Of a stretch of 64,000 nucleotides of DNA, positions 48,037 to 56,828 are shown piece after piece. This DNA comes from Allohahella marinimesophila (lineage in GTDB: Bacteria; Pseudomonadota; Gammaproteobacteria; Pseudomonadales; Oleiphilaceae), in contig NZ_BAABBO010000002.1 in assembly GCF_039538005.1 (NCBI RefSeq), forward strand, positions 1-64,000, written 5' to 3'. The notes under the pieces are model-generated. The model saw nothing but the letters and a program-made list of their open reading frames with translations, searched no databases and was not told the origin of the DNA. Every line of letters begins with the position of its first letter. The first letter of the stretch is position 1. A program made the position numbers and the translations under genes.

Positions 48037-49563
48037 CTAAGCCTTGGCGAGCTGCAGATTCAGCCCCAGGGCACTGAGCATGCTGAAATCGAGAGGTTTG
48101 ACAAGGTGATGGTCGCAGCCTGCCTCGAGCGCAGACTCACGATCCTGCGACTGACCATAGCCTGTCAACGCGATGATGATGAATTGCATGGCCGGTCTGA
48201 GCTCATTGAGCATAGCCGCCACGTCATAACCGCTTATGTCTGGCAACCCGATGTCGAGAAATACGAACTCTGGACAGAACTGTGCCACGACATCGAGCGC
48301 CGCCTGACCACTGAAGGCCGTCTGCACCTTGTGGCCACTGAGTTCGAGCAGCTGAGCCAGGGCTTCTGCCGCATCGATATTGTCATCGACAATGAGCACG
48401 CGCTGCTGGACCTGGGCAACCGTCTTCTCAGCTGGTTCTGCCAGTGGCACAGCGCCGGCTTCAGCCAGAGGCAGGCGAACCTCGAAACGGCTGCCTTGAC
48501 CCTTACCTGCACTCTGCACCGACACTGAACCACCGTGCAGATCCACAAGGGTCCGAACCAGCGACAAGCCGATACCAAGGCCGTCCTGCACCTGGTCACG
48601 CACATGATCACTCTGCGAAAACAGGTTGAAAATCGAATCCACGCTGGCCTCATCGATACCAATGCCATCATCACTGACGATCATGATCAGCTCGTTATCG
48701 GTCGCGGTGACCCTGAGCTCGATATGGCCGGCGGGAGGCGTATATTTGGCAGCATTCAGCAGCAGATTACTGAGGATCTGCGACAAACGGACCTGATCGC
48801 CCTGCACCCACACGTCCTGCTCGGGCTGATCCACAGTCAGAGTGTGCCCTTTTGCGGTAATGGCCGCGCGACTGGTATCGAGCGCATTGACGACGAAGCC
48901 TTTCACAGGTACTGGCTCTGCCCGCAAGGCGATCTTGCCTTGGGAGATTCTCGCAACGTCGAGCAGATCGTCTACCAGCAAGGCCAGATGATCTGTATGC
49001 CGCTGAATGGTGTCTCTTGCTTTCGCCTGCATCGGGGGCACAACCGGATCCAGCTTGCGCAAAAGCTCCACCGAAGTACGTATCGGACCTAGCGGGTTTC
49101 GCAACTCGTGCGCCAGCGTGGCAAGGAATTCGTTCTTGCGCCGATCCACTTCACGCAGCTCACGTTCTACGTGGCCAAGGCGCAGAAGCGCCCTGACATT
49201 GGCTACCAGTTCTTCTGGTTCTATGGGTTCGATAAGATAACTGTCGGCGCCGATCTCCAGGGCGCGAATCCGGTCGGCACTGCCGATGAAAGATGCTGAG
49301 GTCTGCAGCACGAGTATGGTCTGGGTCTCGCTATCAGACTTGAGCTGACGACAGACTTCGATGCCGTTGATATCGGGAAGCTTCACGTCTAGCAGAATCA
49401 GCACTGGTTTCTCTGAACGAGCCTTCGCCAGGGCCTCTTCCCCATCACGGGCTTCGATGACGGAAAAGCCTGCTCGCTTGAGTATACGGCTTTTGGCGTA
49501 GCGCGCCCCGTCCGAGTCATCGACGTTCAGAATGAGCGCCTCGGCATACTGACTCATGTTCAT
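48037..49563 (-). CDS. Hybrid response-regulator/histidine kinase (REC-HisKA-HATPase-REC)
   Basis: The 508-residue protein has an N-terminal receiver (ILNVDDSDGARYAK, LILLDVKLPDINGIE), HisKA (FLATLAHELRNPLGPI), HATPase (VSDDGIGIDEASV, GLGIGLSLVRTLVDLHGG) and a C-terminal receiver (VLIVDDNIDAAEAL, VFLDIGLPDISG). No membrane segment is seen. It lies 14 bases after the upstream kinase gene and would relay phosphate within the stressosome output. Confidence 0.9.
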   Translation of the reverse strand: MNMSQYAEALILNVDDSDGARYAKSRILKRAGFSVIEARDGEEALAKARSEKPVLILLDVKLPDINGIEVCRQLKSDSETQTILVLQTSASFIGSADRIRALEIGADSYLIEPIEPEELVANVRALLRLGHVERELREVDRRKNEFLATLAHELRNPLGPIRTSVELLRKLDPVVPPMQAKARDTIQRHTDHLALLVDDLLDVARISQGKIALRAEPVPVKGFVVNALDTSRAAITAKGHTLTVDQPEQDVWVQGDQVRLSQILSNLLLNAAKYTPPAGHIELRVTATDNELIMIVSDDGIGIDEASVDSIFNLFSQSDHVRDQVQDGLGIGLSLVRTLVDLHGGSVSVQSAGKGQGSRFEVRLPLAEAGAVPLAEPAEKTVAQVQQRVLIVDDNIDAAEALAQLLELSGHKVQTAFSGQAALDVVAQFCPEFVFLDIGLPDISGYDVAAMLNELRPAMQFIIIALTGYGQSQDRESALEAGCDHHLVKPLDFSMLSALGLNLQLAKA

Positions 49564-49577
49564 AGGCCTGACCTGTT

Positions 49578-51368
49578 TCAGTGAGTATCGGCTGATGAAA
49601 TACCGGAGACCGGCGGCTGGGTATGCACAAGCGTCCGGAGTGCCGACAGCAATTGTTGCTTTGAGAGCGGCTTGACGTAGTAGTCTCCAGCGCCCAGTGC
49701 CATACCCTTACCGTAATCATCAACTTCAGTCGCCACGATAACCGGCACTTGTGAGCAACGAGGATCATTCTTCAGCTCGACCAACCAGTGCCAGGCTGTT
49801 TCACCATGCAGCATAATGTCCAGTATCACAGCCACTGGATCGACATCTGACCAGAGATCTCTGGCTTCCTGCACACTTCTGGCGACGACCAGCCGATAAT
49901 CCGTATCTACCAGAAACTTGTCGTAGATCAGCCGTACGGTTGGGTTATCCTCAACCAGCAATACGGGCTGTCTCCCATCCTGTGTCAATGCCTCTAAGGT
50001 CGTGTCGCTTCGTCGACCCCGCCGGTCACTGAACATCTGAGGCAGCGTGACCGAAAACGTCGAACCCTGCCCGAGCTTACTGTCAACACTGACCTTGCCA
50101 CCAAGCAGCACCGCCAGGTTCTGGCAGAGCGGCAGGCCGAGACCGGTGCCTTTCAGGTGGCGCTGCAGTCGATGCTCGATCTGACCGAATTCTTCGAAGA
50201 TGAGGGAGAGATGCTCGTTGGCGATGCCCACGCCGGAGTCCTGCACAGAGAACGAGACATCGCCATCATCCAGCTGCTGCGCCCGCACATTGATATCCCC
50301 TACCTCGGTAAATTTGAGGGCGTTCGATATGAAATTGCGCAGAATCTGGGATAACTTCGCCTCATCCGTGAACATCCTGATAGGCTCCTCAGGCTCAATG
50401 AAGTTCAGGTTGACAGCATCGCCCACCAGGAGTGGTCGAAGCATGCCACGGAGCGCGCTGAACAAGTCACTGATATCGAATTCGGCCGGATTGATATCGA
50501 CCTTACCCGCCTCTATCTTCGCAATATCCAGCAGATCATTGACGAGTTCCGTCAAGCCGAGCGCACTTTGCAGGATAAGACTGACCTGTTTCTCCTGCTC
50601 TTCACCAAGTTCGCCATCGACATGATCGAGCAAGAGCTTGGCCAGCGCACGAATAGAGCTCAGCGGTGTACGGAACTCATGGCTCATATTGGACAGAAAA
50701 CGGGACTTCATCTCATCGGCACGCCGGAGGTGATCCGCTTTTTCGTCCAGCTCGGCATACAAAGCCACTACGCCACGATTAGTGTCTTCCAGTTCGCGGG
50801 TCAACTGCAGCAACTCTTCCTGCCTCGCCTTCAATTCGGCCAATGTGCTCAGAAGCTCCTGATTCTGCTGCACGACTTCAGCCATGGTGTCCTCGGCTGC
50901 CGGAGTCGCCGAGATCTCGGTACAAAAGGCGTTGACCATGGCTGCCGTGACGACAGGCGCATCCTGGTAGAACAACTTCTGCAGCATGATCACGGTGCCC
51001 TTTTCCGGGTCAGAATTGACTTCGAAGCGGTCCATGAGACGTTTTGCTGCGAGAACACCGGCCTCCTTTTCCTCAGTGCTTATGTCGTCGCCAGCGAGAT
51101 AGGTATCGACGTCATCGATGCTCTGTCCACTATTCTGGATCTCTACCGTGAGGACCTGAGGAGGCGTGGAGCCTTCAATACTGAAGTGAACCTTGCCTTT
51201 GCCGGCCTGGTTATAGACGGTTCGCGCCAGTTCGGAAACGGAGGTGGCAATGCGCACTTGATCCTGCAGGCCGAAGCCACAGAGGGTTGCAATCTGTCGA
51301 GCCCGCTGCCTCGCAGAGACCACGTCGAGCTGACGCTGAATATGTATCGTCATGATGCGAAGGGTCAT
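49578..51368 (-). CDS. Anti-sigma-type ATPase/histidine kinase/receiver fusion
   Basis: The 596-residue protein starts with a RsbT/RsbW-like ATPase region (RQLDVVSARQRARQIATLCG, IATSVSELARTVYNQAGKG). A coiled coil follows (about 165-215: QNQELLSTLAELKARQEELL), then HisKA (FLSNMSHEFRTPLSSIRAL), HATPase (VQDSGVGIANEHLS, GTGLGLPLCQNLAVLLGG) and a receiver (VLLVEDNPTVRLIYDK, AVILDIMLHGETA). Its start overlaps the rsbX-like stop (ATGA). In Vibrio-type stressosome loci a two-component pair follows rsbX, as here. Confidence 0.88.
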   Translation of the reverse strand: MTLRIMTIHIQRQLDVVSARQRARQIATLCGFGLQDQVRIATSVSELARTVYNQAGKGKVHFSIEGSTPPQVLTVEIQNSGQSIDDVDTYLAGDDISTEEKEAGVLAAKRLMDRFEVNSDPEKGTVIMLQKLFYQDAPVVTAAMVNAFCTEISATPAAEDTMAEVVQQNQELLSTLAELKARQEELLQLTRELEDTNRGVVALYAELDEKADHLRRADEMKSRFLSNMSHEFRTPLSSIRALAKLLLDHVDGELGEEQEKQVSLILQSALGLTELVNDLLDIAKIEAGKVDINPAEFDISDLFSALRGMLRPLLVGDAVNLNFIEPEEPIRMFTDEAKLSQILRNFISNALKFTEVGDINVRAQQLDDGDVSFSVQDSGVGIANEHLSLIFEEFGQIEHRLQRHLKGTGLGLPLCQNLAVLLGGKVSVDSKLGQGSTFSVTLPQMFSDRRGRRSDTTLEALTQDGRQPVLLVEDNPTVRLIYDKFLVDTDYRLVVARSVQEARDLWSDVDPVAVILDIMLHGETAWHWLVELKNDPRCSQVPVIVATEVDDYGKGMALGAGDYYVKPLSKQQLLSALRTLVHTQPPVSGISSADTH

Positions 51369-52396
51369 AACAACTCACTCACTTCGCGCACGGCAACAAT
51401 ACTCACATCATCTCGCCGACGGGAGTGGTCGCGATAGATCACTGCCGCGATCAGGGCAGGGTGACAGCGTTCGAGCCCCGGGTAATCATCGAGATTCCAG
51501 CGGGTTCCAATACCGTCAGAGTGGGCAATGCAGAGATTGCCATTACGCCAGGGCTCGCGAAATTCCTGAATCTTCCTCACATTGCTGCCGACGATACCGT
51601 TGTGCGACAGCAGATGCCGGCGTTTGGAGTCATTGAAAAATGAAGCTGAGATATTGCCAATGCCGGCGAACACCATCTCACCCTGTTCCGATCCGAACTG
51701 GGCAATGGCTGCAGCTGCACCACGGGTGCCTTTCAATGCTGTATGCACGGTTTCCATCAAGGCGCCGGGCGGTCGAAGTGGTGCTTCCTTAATGGCCAGT
51801 GAAGCAGCTCGCGAAGCGTCGGCCGCCAGAGGACCATGCCCAAGCCCGTCAGTTACGAGCATTGTCAGCAGACCACTGTCCTCACGAACATACCAGTCGT
51901 CACCGCAGCTCTCCTCGCCAATCATTGGCAGGCAGACGGCGCCGAGCTGCCAGTCATCTTCTGCCGGCCCGATGCCATCGTCCCAGATCAGCGTCCAGAG
52001 AATGCAGCCGGAACCGGGGGCCGTATAGATGTCGATGGTCTGGGCCAACCTTTGCATAGCACCAAGCCCAACACCGTAGCTGCCTGCGCTGGACTGTCCG
52101 TCGACCATTTGCCGTTCGAGATCAGGAATACCTGGCCCGGCATCGATGGCCAGGACTTCAACGCCGCCTCGATCGCCGTTATAAACAGTTCTGAGTAAAA
52201 TCTCACCGCCGTCGGCGTGCTTGAGAATGTTGGTGGCAGATTCGGTGATGATGAGGGCAAGTTGGCCGGCCCGAACTTCGCTGAAATCGAGATCGGCGGC
52301 CAGACATGCACCCGCTCTTCTGGCCACTCCGACTTCGGTAGAATCCTGTATGCTGAGCTGTCGCTGACTACCCAATCGATTCAATATCGCTTCCAC
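51365..52396 (-). CDS. RsbX-like PP2C/SpoIIE phosphatase with N-terminal anti-sigma-type ATPase domain
   Basis: The 343-residue protein has an N-terminal HATPase fold (LALIITESATNILKHADGGE, AIDAGPGIPDLER, SYGVGLGAMQRLAQ). A SpoIIE-type phosphatase domain follows with metal aspartates in LTMLVTDGLGHGPLA, and the late CIAHSDGIGTRW. In RsbX-type proteins it dephosphorylates RsbS and RsbR to reset the stressosome. The GTG start at 52396 lies 13 bases inside rsbT. Confidence 0.88.
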   Translation of the reverse strand: MEAILNRLGSQRQLSIQDSTEVGVARRAGACLAADLDFSEVRAGQLALIITESATNILKHADGGEILLRTVYNGDRGGVEVLAIDAGPGIPDLERQMVDGQSSAGSYGVGLGAMQRLAQTIDIYTAPGSGCILWTLIWDDGIGPAEDDWQLGAVCLPMIGEESCGDDWYVREDSGLLTMLVTDGLGHGPLAADASRAASLAIKEAPLRPPGALMETVHTALKGTRGAAAAIAQFGSEQGEMVFAGIGNISASFFNDSKRRHLLSHNGIVGSNVRKIQEFREPWRNGNLCIAHSDGIGTRWNLDDYPGLERCHPALIAAVIYRDHSRRRDDVSIVAVREVSELL

Positions 52397-52794
52397 TTGG
52401 CAATGCTCACGCTCGTACCCTCCCCCACTCTGGTATCAAGCTCGAACTCATCGACGAGACGTTTCGCGCCACTCAGCCCCAGACCGAGCCCACCACCGCT
52501 GGTATAGCCATCAGTCAGCGCAAGTGCAATGTCTTCGATACCGGGGCCCTTGTCACTGAATACGAGCATGACGCCTTTGCGATCAAACTCATCAATATGA
52601 TGGATGCTGACCTCGCCACCACCGCCATAGCGCAGCGTGTTCCTGGCCAGCTCACTGGCAGCGGTAATGACCTTCGTCTGCTCGATGAGACTGAAGCCTA
52701 TGGCGACCATAGTGTCACGTACATGCTTGCGCAGGCGGACAACATCCTCGTCGGTTTTCACGGGCATCACGGTCACTGGCATGATGTCCGTCAT
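52381..52794 (-). CDS. rsbT: RsbT-type serine kinase
   Basis: The 137-residue protein is a GHKL ATPase: ITAASELARNTLRYGGGGE (N box), VFSDKGPGIEDI (G1 box) and GGLGLGLSGAKRLVDEF (G2 box). RsbT phosphorylates RsbS and RsbR and, once released from the stressosome, activates downstream partners. Here the following ATPase/phosphatase and kinases are the likely output. Confidence 0.93.
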   Translation of the reverse strand: MTDIMPVTVMPVKTDEDVVRLRKHVRDTMVAIGFSLIEQTKVITAASELARNTLRYGGGGEVSIHHIDEFDRKGVMLVFSDKGPGIEDIALALTDGYTSGGGLGLGLSGAKRLVDEFELDTRVGEGTSVSIAKWKRY

Positions 52795-52819
52795 TGCGGA
52801 GTGTCCAGACCGCCCAGCC

Positions 52820-53176
52820 TCACTCGTGGCTCCGGTCGAGCATCTGCATGCCGCGCTCGACGTTCAGCGCTGTTCTCACGCCGGTGAGATTCAGACCGAG
52901 TTCCACCAGCGTGATGGCCACCGCAGGCTGCATGCCAACCAGCACGGTATCGGCGTCCAGAATCTTGGCCATGGCGGCCGTGTTGCTGATCATTCGACCG
53001 ATAAACGAATCGACGATATCCAAAGCCGAGATATCAATGAGTACGCCATTGGCACGGTCTTTCACGATTCGCGCGGTCAGGTCGTCCTGCAACGTCATCG
53101 CCAGCCGGTCGTGCATGTCGACCTGAATGGTGACCAACAGCAGTCGCCCCATTCTGAGAATAGGAATACGCTCCAT
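52820..53176 (-). CDS. rsbS: RsbS-type STAS protein
   Basis: The 118-residue STAS protein contains LIDISALDIVDSFIGRMI, whose first serine corresponds to the RsbT-phosphorylated Ser59 of B. subtilis RsbS, and ALNVERGMQML near the end. It forms the core lattice of the stressosome with RsbR. It lies five bases after rsbR. Confidence 0.93.
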   Translation of the reverse strand: MERIPILRMGRLLLVTIQVDMHDRLAMTLQDDLTARIVKDRANGVLIDISALDIVDSFIGRMISNTAAMAKILDADTVLVGMQPAVAITLVELGLNLTGVRTALNVERGMQMLDRSHE

Positions 53177-53181
53177 GGACT

Positions 53182-54057
53182 CTAAGCCCTCTGCTGCCGG
53201 GATTCGCTCGTGTTGATACTCGCGCCTGTCCGCTTCATGGCGATAATGAAGGCATCAGCCAGTGTCGACTTCGTGATGACATCCTCCAGATTGACACCGA
53301 GATGCACGATGGTCTGTGCAATCTGAGGGCGAATTCCGCTGATTATGCAATCCGCGCCCATGAGACGGGCCGCTGCTATCGTCTTGAGGAGGTGCTGGGC
53401 CACGAGCGTATCGACCGTCGGTACGCCCGTGATATCAATGATCGCTATTTCAGATCCGGTTTCAACAATCTTTTCAAGCAGACTCTCCATAACCACCTGA
53501 GTACGGGCGCTGTCGAGCGTACCGATCAGTGGCAGCGCCAGAATCCCATCCCAGAGCTGCACGACTGGCGTGGACAGTTCAAGTAGCTCCTGTTGCTGCC
53601 GCAGAATCACCTGCTCGCGAGCTTTCTGGTAGACCTCAACTGTGAAGAGACCAAGGTCGTCGAACAATGTACTGGTAACGGCTATTGAATCGGCCAGCTG
53701 CTTGGAATCATCGCCAAGCGCTTTCCTGAGGTGGTCGAACAAGGGCTCTTTCAGAGAAAAGATAAAGCTGGCTGTTTCAATCGGCGTGAAACCCTGTCGC
53801 ACACGCGACTGCGAGATTTCTTCGAGCAGCTGACGCAGATCGCCCCATTCGGGCGACTGAATGTTGAGTGTTTCGGATTTCTTCAGTGTATCGGCCAGCA
53901 GGGGCAGAAACTGCGCAGCTTTCTGACGCACTTCTGCATCGCCCGCCTTGTCACGCCGCATGAGTTTCGAGAACAGGCCAGCCAGCCAGACGTCCAGAAG
54001 TTGGTCTTTGTTATCGCTTACGATGTCCGCAAGCCGCGCGCTGTAATCTTTACTCAT
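53182..54057 (-). CDS. rsbR: RsbR-type stressosome sensor
   Basis: From ATG 54057 the 291-residue protein has an N-terminal RsbRN globin-like sensor domain (~1-155) and a C-terminal STAS domain. AIIDITGVPTVDTLVAQH and ISGIRPQIAQTIVHLG carry the two phosphorylatable Thr equivalents of Thr171 and Thr205. No heme-ligand histidine assignment was attempted. It is the first gene of the minus-strand operon. Confidence 0.92.
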   Translation of the reverse strand: MSKDYSARLADIVSDNKDQLLDVWLAGLFSKLMRRDKAGDAEVRQKAAQFLPLLADTLKKSETLNIQSPEWGDLRQLLEEISQSRVRQGFTPIETASFIFSLKEPLFDHLRKALGDDSKQLADSIAVTSTLFDDLGLFTVEVYQKAREQVILRQQQELLELSTPVVQLWDGILALPLIGTLDSARTQVVMESLLEKIVETGSEIAIIDITGVPTVDTLVAQHLLKTIAAARLMGADCIISGIRPQIAQTIVHLGVNLEDVITKSTLADAFIIAMKRTGASINTSESRQQRA

Positions 54058-54191
54058 GGGCGTCCTCAAAATCGGATAGAACCGGCAAGTCATGAAGGCA
54101 GGATCCGCGCCTGATCGCGTGGACACCGTGGATGAAGGGCGCCAGGAAGTCAGAGCCCCCTTGGGGAAACCGGCAAACGGAAGCGCCTGTC

Positions 54192-54213
54192 CATGCATTA
54201 ACATTAATGCATG
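54192..54213. promoter_or_regulatory. 22-bp palindrome upstream of rsbR
   Basis: CATGCATTAA and TTAATGCATG are perfect 10-bp arms around CA, 135 bases upstream of the rsbR start. It is operator-like, but no regulator is known. Confidence 0.45.
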
Positions 54214-54330
54214 AAGAATATAGGTTAATCCGTTTGAGGAACATTGATACAGATTAAGACTGAATGATCTGATACTACCGAAGCAGGGCCGAAAACGCTA
54301 TTTTGCGAGCGGCCCTCATCGAACAGTGAA

Positions 54331-54897
54331 TCAGGCGCGGCGAAGAAACTTTCGCTCTTCAACGTTCACGACTATCCGGTCGCCCGAAGAGATATGTTCG
54401 GGCACCTGTACAACGAGGCCGGTAGAGAGCGTTGCGGGCTTGGTTCTAGCAGTGGCCGAACCACCCTTCACGGAAGGGTCGGTTTCGGTAATCTCGAGCT
54501 CGACAGTAGACGGAAGATCCACCGTCACAGGCTTTTCACCGACCAGTACCACCTGCAGGCCCTGAGTCTCTTCACTGATGAACATCAACTCGTCTGCAAT
54601 CGGTGCTCTATTGAGACTGTACTGGGTGTAATCCTCGTTATCCATGAATACGAATTCATCGCCATCGGCGTAGGAGAACATGACCGGCCGTCTGGTGAGA
54701 TCGGCGTAGTTCAGCATGTCCGAATCCTTGAAGGTTTCGTCAAGCTTGGCATTCGTGACCACATCGTACATGCGCATGCGATACAGACTGCCACCAGCGC
54801 GCCCCTGCGGCACCGAGCGCTCGATGTCCCTGATCAGGTAGACCCTGCCATCATACTCAACCGCCGCACCCTTCTTAATCTCACCTGCTCTAGGCAT
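54331..54897 (-). CDS. yeiP: YeiP-type elongation factor P-like protein (EfpL)
   Basis: The 188-residue protein begins MPRAGEIKKGAAVEYDGRVY, has the YeiP-type loop SVPQGRAGGSLYRMR in place of the EF-P lysine/arginine loop, and ends NKPATLSTGL-like (TKPATLSTGLVVQVPEHISS) and VNVEERKFLRRA. Members bind ribosomes stalled at certain proline-containing motifs. ATG 54897 matches the family start. Confidence 0.92.
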   Translation of the reverse strand: MPRAGEIKKGAAVEYDGRVYLIRDIERSVPQGRAGGSLYRMRMYDVVTNAKLDETFKDSDMLNYADLTRRPVMFSYADGDEFVFMDNEDYTQYSLNRAPIADELMFISEETQGLQVVLVGEKPVTVDLPSTVELEITETDPSVKGGSATARTKPATLSTGLVVQVPEHISSGDRIVVNVEERKFLRRA

Positions 54898-55084
54898 TTT
54901 GCAAAGCTCCGAAATGAACACTGATAACGAGCCTACAGGATATCAGTGAAATCGGATTTCGGCACTGTGTCGATTGCTGGCGAAATGCTTCAACTGCAAA
55001 CAATTGTCAAAATTCTTGCCTGGCTATTCCTCTGCAGAAGCCAACCATTTATCTTGCGCTCACTTTTTAGTCAGGAGTGTTGTC

Positions 55085-55825
55085 ATGAAGTCTTCATTCA
55101 TACTTGTTGTGCTTACCTGTGTTGCCGTGCTGACTGGATGTGCTGGTCGAGTGCAACCTCCAGTCGCTCTGGACCAGAACTTCTGGCAGAAAGAAAATCC
55201 CCGGGTCGGTGTGTCGATGACGTCGGCCCAACAACCGGCCGCCTATCTCTCCGGCGCCGATTGTCTTCTTTGCCTGGCGGCCGCGAATATTGCCAATTCT
55301 GAACTGATCGATCATATGCCTACACTTCCGGCCGAAGATTTGTTGAGCCTCGAAGCAGAGCTGGTCGACACTCTGAATGCGCAGGGTCTTCAGGCTTCAG
55401 CCGTCACCGACAGCTTCAGCGTCAAGCACCTCAAGCCTTCATCGTTGCCAGAGGGTGCCGAGAAGGATTTTTCGCCGTGGGCTGACACTTATGATTATCT
55501 GCTGATCGTCGATGTGAGCATGTTCGGCACCCATAGAAGCTACTCCGGTTATATTCCTACCAGCGACCCGCAAGCCGTTGTAAAGGGTAGGGTGTACATG
55601 GTGGACATGTCGAACAACCAGTATGTGCTCTATGATGCCTTCCACACCATTCGAGCCGTCGATGGCGAATGGGACGAAGCGCCAACTTTTCCTGGCGTGA
55701 CAAATGCCTATTTCCAGGCCATTGAAAGTAGTAAGGACAATATCAAGGGTTTGGTAGCCAAGGCTCGATGCAAGACCTGCGGTGATACGGCAGCGGAGCC
55801 AGCTGTTGCGGTGTCAGAGCTTTGA
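55085..55825 (+). CDS. Lipoprotein, unknown function
   Basis: From ATG 55085 the 246-residue protein has a lipoprotein signal (SFILVVLTCVAVLTGC, lipobox LTGC). The mature protein contains a CLLC pair, a long helical region and the segment TYDYLLIVDVSMFGTHRSY, and it ends with CKTCGD, a possible metal or disulfide site. It overlaps the next lipoprotein gene by three bases (TTGA). No family is recognised; the layout resembles outer-membrane assembly or surface lipoprotein pairs. Confidence 0.65.
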   Translation: MKSSFILVVLTCVAVLTGCAGRVQPPVALDQNFWQKENPRVGVSMTSAQQPAAYLSGADCLLCLAAANIANSELIDHMPTLPAEDLLSLEAELVDTLNAQGLQASAVTDSFSVKHLKPSSLPEGAEKDFSPWADTYDYLLIVDVSMFGTHRSYSGYIPTSDPQAVVKGRVYMVDMSNNQYVLYDAFHTIRAVDGEWDEAPTFPGVTNAYFQAIESSKDNIKGLVAKARCKTCGDTAAEPAVAVSEL

Positions 55826-56814
55826 TTGCAGCCAGCAAGCTGAACGTCCTCGCAGGCGTGTTGGCAGCATTGGGACTGCTGGCCGCTTGTGGGAGTGCCC
55901 AGCAGCGTCCAACGGCCCAGCATATTGCGCCTAAGGTGGTCGCCGCGACAGTGAGCCACGTTCAGGTCGAACTGACCTCGTCACCACCGTTGTTCCGCGG
56001 TGCACTGGGGTCAGTAGAACCGGACGAGGCTAACGCTGGTGTTCTCTATCCAGGAGGCCATCCTGCAGCTTTTCTACTCGGTGTCGCCATCCACGGCTCA
56101 ATCGTGGCGGGTCAGAAATCCAGCGAAGCGTCTGCAGCGCAGACCTCCGCAGACGCAGTTCTCGGCAAATGGTCATCAGCGATTACTGGCCTGAACATTG
56201 AATCAGCTTTGGCCGGCGCTGCTGGTCTGGCGCAACAGACCCTTCCCATTACCGTGTCTACCGTAGGCGCCACGGTGACGGGCATCGATGAGGCGCCGCT
56301 CCGGCTGTACCTGTCGACGGAATTCACAGTCGCACAGGACAGCCGCACGCTCACGGCGAGGACACTGGTTCAGGTTCGGTCGCTCGACCTCTCCCCGGAT
56401 ATTGCACGGGTTGCCGCACCGTCAATGCGATCGGTAAAGCATCTCGGCGGACGTGTAGAACCACTCGATCATGCTCATTCCGCCGCAGCGAATAGCGCAG
56501 ATAGCTTCGCTTATCAGAACGTGGTCGAGGTGATGTCGGTCCCACGGCAGGCGACTACTGCGGCAGAAGATATCAGCCCGAAGGCGCTTCAGGATCTGGT
56601 GACGGGGCTATGGGAGCAGACCCTGGTTCTGGCTGTTGACGATCTCGTCGGGAGTCAGAAGGATATCCAGGCGCCACAACAGACCTTCCGCTACTTCCGT
56701 GATGGCAAGAAGCAGTTCGATCGCGGCACACTGATCAAGGACAGCGGGGATCGTGTGAGCTTTCGTACCCTTAGAGGCTGGATACGCTCGGTACCCACTT
56801 CGCCGGAGGCTTGA
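55822..56814 (+). CDS. Second lipoprotein of a coupled pair, unknown function
   Basis: The TTG at 55822 overlaps the previous stop. The signal VLAGVLAALGLLAAC has a lipobox (LAAC, Cys24). The mature 305 residues are alpha/beta mixed with a Gly/Ala-rich stretch (IESALAGAAGLAQQTLPITVSTVGATVTG) and end FRTLRGWIRSVPTSPEA. Translation coupling suggests that it works with the lipoprotein at 55085. No family is recognised. Confidence 0.6.
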   Translation: MIAASKLNVLAGVLAALGLLAACGSAQQRPTAQHIAPKVVAATVSHVQVELTSSPPLFRGALGSVEPDEANAGVLYPGGHPAAFLLGVAIHGSIVAGQKSSEASAAQTSADAVLGKWSSAITGLNIESALAGAAGLAQQTLPITVSTVGATVTGIDEAPLRLYLSTEFTVAQDSRTLTARTLVQVRSLDLSPDIARVAAPSMRSVKHLGGRVEPLDHAHSAAANSADSFAYQNVVEVMSVPRQATTAAEDISPKALQDLVTGLWEQTLVLAVDDLVGSQKDIQAPQQTFRYFRDGKKQFDRGTLIKDSGDRVSFRTLRGWIRSVPTSPEA

Positions 56815-56828
56815 AGCCAGCCAGCATC

